From: Nitrosotalea sp.
GTDB taxonomy: Archaea; Thermoproteota; Nitrososphaeria; Nitrososphaerales; Nitrosopumilaceae
Direction of reading: 5' to 3'
DNA: 7,466 nt
Assembly (NCBI GenBank): GCA_022545805.1
Contig: JAKEIJ010000155.1
Coordinates: 1 to 7,466 of the forward strand
Shown: positions 4,648 to 7,466 of the stretch, piece after piece
How the letters are laid out: each line of letters starts with the position of its first letter
Numbering within the stretch: position 1 is the first letter of the stretch
Program-made: the position numbers and the translations under genes
The notes under the pieces: generated by a model
What the model saw: the letters and a program-made list of their open reading frames with translations, nothing else
The model's database searches: none
Told to the model about the DNA's origin: nothing

Positions 4648-6762
4648 ATGGGAAATTTGCAAAAAAGTAATTTTATCATAATAACATCGATTGTAGCAAT
4701 AATTGCCATAGCAAGCATTGGATTTTTTGTAAACCAGTCTTTTGCTCAGACTGCTACAGTACCTGATGTGCCAACAGGATTTACTGCACTAGCTATTTCA
4801 CCTAACAGTGTAAGTCTCAATTGGGGCCCACCACAAAATAACGGAGGTTCACCAATCACAGGATACAGAATAGATTATAGAATTGCACCATCGTCGACCT
4901 ATTCCACACTTGTGACATTAGGAAATCTTACAACGTATACACATTCTGGTTTGACTACAGCCAAGACATACATCTACAGAGTGTATGCAATAAATGCGAT
5001 TGGTACCGGAAGCGGCTCACCTGAGCAACCTGCAACTCCCACAACCACTTCTGCACCACCGAAACATATTGCTCCAAACCCTCCACAGAATCTTGTCGCA
5101 TCGATATATTCTTCAACTCAGATAAATCTCTCATGGAGTGCACCAACATCTAACGGTGGACCACCGGTGACAGGGTACAGGATAAATTACACGCTAGACT
5201 CGGGGACTCCCATTAACATAGTAGCAAACTCTGCCAGCACACTTACCACTTACTCACATACAGGATTACAAGCAGGACATACATACACTTACAAAGTTTA
5301 TGCGATAAACTCTGTTGGGACAGGCAATGAATCAAACACAGCAACTGCAGTACCCACACAGATCATAACAGTTCCAGGATCACCTACTCTTACTGCAACA
5401 CCCTTGTCTGCCACAAGTGTCAGTTTATCATGGACACCTCCAGCAAGTGATGGAGGTTCTCCAATCACCGGATACAAAATAGAATATGCAAATGGAACGT
5501 CCACATATACAGTACTTGTTTCAAATACAGGCAGCACACAGACTTCGTATACCCATAGCGGTCTTTCCACAGGAGCAAGTTACACATATCGTGTTACTGC
5601 GATTAATGCAATTGGATCTGGGAATCCATCAAATGTTTCTACCGCAGTACCCGAAGATACAAAGACTGCAACAATAGTCTCTGCTGTTGCATTATCACCA
5701 ACTAGTGTAAAGATATCATGGGTCCAGCCATCTCAGACATATGGACAGATGATAACTGGATATACCATCGACCAAGTGATAAATGGTAATTTCATTTCAA
5801 TCGATGATACTTCAAGTAGTGTCACAAGCTATACAGTTCCAAATCTTACAACAAACAAGACATACAGTTTTTCAGTAACTACGATATTATCAGGAGGGTC
5901 GCAGACTAATCCCTCACCAATTGTTTCGGTAATGCCTACACGTACATCATCTGCACCAGACTCTGGCCAGACACCATCACAGCCTCCTGTACCGCAACAG
6001 AATCAGGCATTTCCAGATCCACCAACAGGTGCAAACGCCACACTAATCTCAGCAAGTACTGTAAAAATTTCATGGATAACACCATCAAACAATGGTAAAC
6101 TTCCAATCACAGGATTCAAGGTAGAATCAAAGGTAGGAGTACAAGGTGCATGGAATACCATCGCTGCAAATACCGGAGTTCAAATGTCATTTATCAAATC
6201 AGGACTTGAATCTGGCACAACCTACTATTATCGAGTGTCATCAATAAACAATGTTGGAACTAGCCAACCGTCTAGCGAAGTCTTTGTAACCACAGAGCAG
6301 ACTACAAATCCAACCCCCATACCTCCACCACCTCCAGTTCTACAACATTCTCAAGGCATGATTCCTGTCTTCAATACCACTTCAACAATAGCCTATGAAA
6401 TCATAGGAGGCCAGATATTAGGCATCGGTGTCAACCCAGGAACATTTTCTTTGAATATCAATTTGAAAAGTGACAACCCTGGAACAATATCTGTTACAAT
6501 TCCAAGAGACATGGTTGATGCAAAGAAACGAGATGGTACAGATGACACATTCATTGTTACAAGTGACGGAATGATTTCAGAATTTAATGAAACCAAGACC
6601 GGGTCATACAGAATGTTGTCTATAGCATTTCCTATACATACTGATAAAATATCAATATATGGAACAACTGCAGTACCTGAATTTCCAATTGCGTTAATTG
6701 CATTTCTTGTTGCATTCATCCCAGTAATCATGATCTCAAAAAGATTTACTAGTCGCACATAG
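4648..6762 (+). CDS. Secreted, membrane-anchored surface protein with five FN3 domains, 704 aa
   Basis: An exported protein with a cleavable signal peptide: short n-region, hydrophobic core at about 9-27, likely cleavage near SFA/QT (31-35). Five fibronectin type III domains follow at about 38-132, 142-237, 242-335, 340-430 and 455-549, each with the NGG/DGG-x-P-I-T-G-Y turn or a variant, a conserved Trp in the B strand, and Y-x-Y-R-V near the end. Domain 4 is the most diverged, and a Pro/Gln-rich linker (about 437-454) precedes domain 5. A Pro-rich linker (555-563) leads to a beta-rich module (about 571-675, with IPRDMVDAKK), then VPEFP, a hydrophobic segment (678-696) and a basic end. That tail resembles the thaumarchaeal PEFG-CTERM sorting/anchor type. 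About ten N-x-S/T sequons suggest glycosylation. The role is probably cell-surface adhesion or matrix (inferred). ATG 4648 is chosen because the signal peptide begins there; a TTG at 4570 would add 26 charged residues before it. Confidence 0.88.
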   Translation: MGNLQKSNFIIITSIVAIIAIASIGFFVNQSFAQTATVPDVPTGFTALAISPNSVSLNWGPPQNNGGSPITGYRIDYRIAPSSTYSTLVTLGNLTTYTHSGLTTAKTYIYRVYAINAIGTGSGSPEQPATPTTTSAPPKHIAPNPPQNLVASIYSSTQINLSWSAPTSNGGPPVTGYRINYTLDSGTPINIVANSASTLTTYSHTGLQAGHTYTYKVYAINSVGTGNESNTATAVPTQIITVPGSPTLTATPLSATSVSLSWTPPASDGGSPITGYKIEYANGTSTYTVLVSNTGSTQTSYTHSGLSTGASYTYRVTAINAIGSGNPSNVSTAVPEDTKTATIVSAVALSPTSVKISWVQPSQTYGQMITGYTIDQVINGNFISIDDTSSSVTSYTVPNLTTNKTYSFSVTTILSGGSQTNPSPIVSVMPTRTSSAPDSGQTPSQPPVPQQNQAFPDPPTGANATLISASTVKISWITPSNNGKLPITGFKVESKVGVQGAWNTIAANTGVQMSFIKSGLESGTTYYYRVSSINNVGTSQPSSEVFVTTEQTTNPTPIPPPPPVLQHSQGMIPVFNTTSTIAYEIIGGQILGIGVNPGTFSLNINLKSDNPGTISVTIPRDMVDAKKRDGTDDTFIVTSDGMISEFNETKTGSYRMLSIAFPIHTDKISIYGTTAVPEFPIALIAFLVAFIPVIMISKRFTSRT

Positions 6763-6789
6763 TTTCTGTTTAAAGCAATCATAGAATTA

Positions 6790-6795
6790 TTTTTT
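6790..6795 (+). terminator. T6 tract after the FN3 gene
   Basis: Six consecutive T residues, with cacatttt just after, lie about 28 bp beyond the stop codon, in a gap with no gene. This is a plausible archaeal terminator for the FN3 transcript. Confidence 0.4.
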
Positions 6796-6843
6796 CACAT
6801 TTTGGAAAGTATCATGGGAATTTCATGAAAAAACTCTACCAAG

Positions 6844-6851
6844 AATTTATC
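6844..6851 (+). promoter_or_regulatory. TATA box of the 54-aa RHH-like gene
   Basis: The sequence aatttatc is centred about 27 bp before the ATG at 6875, predicting a leaderless transcript. It is the main evidence, apart from the protein itself, that this very short gene is expressed on its own. Confidence 0.55.
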
Positions 6852-6874
6852 AATAGTACCGGACGAGTCTAACC

Positions 6875-7039
6875 ATGCCAAGAAAAGAATACAAGACAAT
6901 AACAGTCAAAGTCGACGCCTTTCAACAATTTGCTAGAGCGATAAAAAAAGCAAAACAGGATGACTCGTCAGTCGACAATAGCACATTTCTGGTGTCACTT
7001 TTGAACAAGAATCACAAAGGTAAGAAGAATCGCTCATAG
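6875..7039 (+). CDS. Ribbon-helix-helix-like small protein, 54 aa
   Basis: A short gene below the length many gene finders require. The protein begins MPRKEYKTITVKVDAFQQF, a basic lead-in and one beta strand (YKTITVKV, 6-13), as in ribbon-helix-helix DNA-binding proteins. A basic amphipathic helix (about 14-28, FQQFARAIKKAKQDD) follows, then VDNSTFLVSLLNK (33-45), which reads as the second helix with its N-cap. The C-terminus is basic (KGKKNRS). The strand-helix-helix order fits an RHH dimer, as in CopG/Arc or antitoxin-type regulators, and I recall similar small proteins in ammonia-oxidising archaea. No toxin gene is next to it, so an antitoxin role is not supported. The ATG has a TATA box about 27 bp upstream. 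DNA binding is inferred from fold resemblance only. Confidence 0.65.
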   Translation: MPRKEYKTITVKVDAFQQFARAIKKAKQDDSSVDNSTFLVSLLNKNHKGKKNRS

Positions 7040-7076
7040 AATACTGCATTCTTCAAGTCAGTAAATCAGAAATGTT

Positions 7077-7466
7077 CTAGCCTTTTGCAGTTATGCCTAC
7101 GGATTCATTTAGGCTTAGAGTAAAGTTTTTCGGAGTTGTAGAGTTTGTTATTGCAGTAGAATTTATGTTAGAAGACATGGTAGAGTTTACACCACCAGAT
7201 ATTGTAACAGGCGAGCACTCCCCCTTGAAATAATTCCATTCATCACACTCGTAACCGTTAGAAAATACACAAATTCCAGTTTGACCCGATGATGTTGTTC
7301 GTATATCCAATTTCCCACCATGGTTGACACAGTAGACTGATGCTGGATTTGCCATAGTTGTAGAGTTTGCAGATGTAGTTATAGTGGGGGATACAGGAGT
7401 TTTATCCCATGTTTTAGAAAGATTAACAGTTACATCAAATCCTGCCAAGACACCTGTGAGCAATGA
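7077..7466 (-). CDS. Secreted DUF333-type protein, partial (N-terminus outside window)
   Basis: The frame is open to the right edge, so the start lies beyond the window; a TTG at 7463 is not a convincing start. Numbering from that codon, residues 38-83 form a DUF333 (putative hemolysin-like) domain: NPASVYCVNHGGKLDIR, then TGICVFSNGYECDEWNYFKGEC, with four Cys (C45, C65, C73, C83) suited to two disulfides. The visible N-terminal LTGVLAGFDV may be the end of a signal peptide or membrane segment. The domain is flanked by Ser/Thr/Asn-rich stretches with at least six N-x-S/T sequons, mostly in the 45-residue tail, as expected for a glycosylated exported protein. DUF333 has no settled function; the hemolysin name is historical and should not be taken as activity. 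It converges with the 54-aa gene, 37 bp away. Confidence 0.8.
   Translation of the reverse strand, partial: SLLTGVLAGFDVTVNLSKTWDKTPVSPTITTSANSTTMANPASVYCVNHGGKLDIRTTSSGQTGICVFSNGYECDEWNYFKGECSPVTISGGVNSTMSSNINSTAITNSTTPKNFTLSLNESVGITAKG

Noticed and set aside
4955..5570. Antisense frames inside the FN3 gene (4955-5149 and 5298-5570, minus)
   Set aside because: They are byproducts of the repetitive, codon-biased FN3 coding strand and have no promoter or family resemblance.
6393..6782. Antisense frame of 129 codons over the FN3 C-terminus
   Set aside because: It lies fully opposite the conserved C-terminal module and anchor; its hydrophobic look reflects the complement of that region.
6875..7039. 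RHH-like protein as an antitoxin of a toxin-antitoxin pair
   Set aside because: No toxin-like gene is adjacent; the downstream neighbour is a convergent exported DUF333 protein.
1..7466. tRNA, rRNA, CRISPR array, insertion sequence or integration site
   Set aside because: No cloverleaf-like segment, spaced direct repeats, transposase or terminal inverted repeats were seen on reading the window by eye; the only long repeats are the FN3 coding repeats.

Overview
The window looks like a chromosomal segment of an ammonia-oxidising archaeon of the class Nitrososphaeria (Thaumarchaeota). The main evidence is the A+T-rich DNA, the archaeal TATA boxes about 26 bp upstream of several start codons (leaderless transcripts), a secreted protein with an ...SFAQ signal-peptide end and a VPEFP C-terminal anchor that resembles the thaumarchaeal PEFG-CTERM tail, and several small proteins of types I associate with this lineage. 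I cannot name a genus from the sequence alone.

Layout, left to right. The end of a malic enzyme (cut by the window edge) is followed by a 126-aa conserved hypothetical, both on +. A small DUF3303-like protein follows on -. A UspA-type stress protein (+) converges with a flavodoxin-fold NAD(P)H-dependent FMN reductase (-). A 65-aa CxxC protein (+) converges with a type-II NADH dehydrogenase-like flavoprotein (-). A Cys-rich zinc-ribbon-like protein (+) is divergent from that flavoprotein. Next is a large surface protein with five fibronectin type III (FN3) domains (+), then a 54-aa ribbon-helix-helix-like protein (+). A partial DUF333-type secreted protein (-) runs off the right edge. Every gene appears to be its own transcription unit. 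Intergenic gaps are short (longest about 150 bp), there is no RNA gene or mobile element, and no stretch over 300 bp lacks a gene.

Functionally, the middle of the window is a loose redox and stress neighbourhood: UspA, FMN reductase and the NDH-2-like membrane flavoprotein. The right part encodes two exported, sequon-rich proteins. Nothing ties them into one operon.

I see no convincing new multigene system. The most useful observations are the promoter-based start revisions, a dyad between the ndh-like and zinc-ribbon genes, the domain architecture of the FN3 protein with its variant sorting tail, and two genes that carry both a Shine-Dalgarno sequence and a TATA box at leaderless distance.
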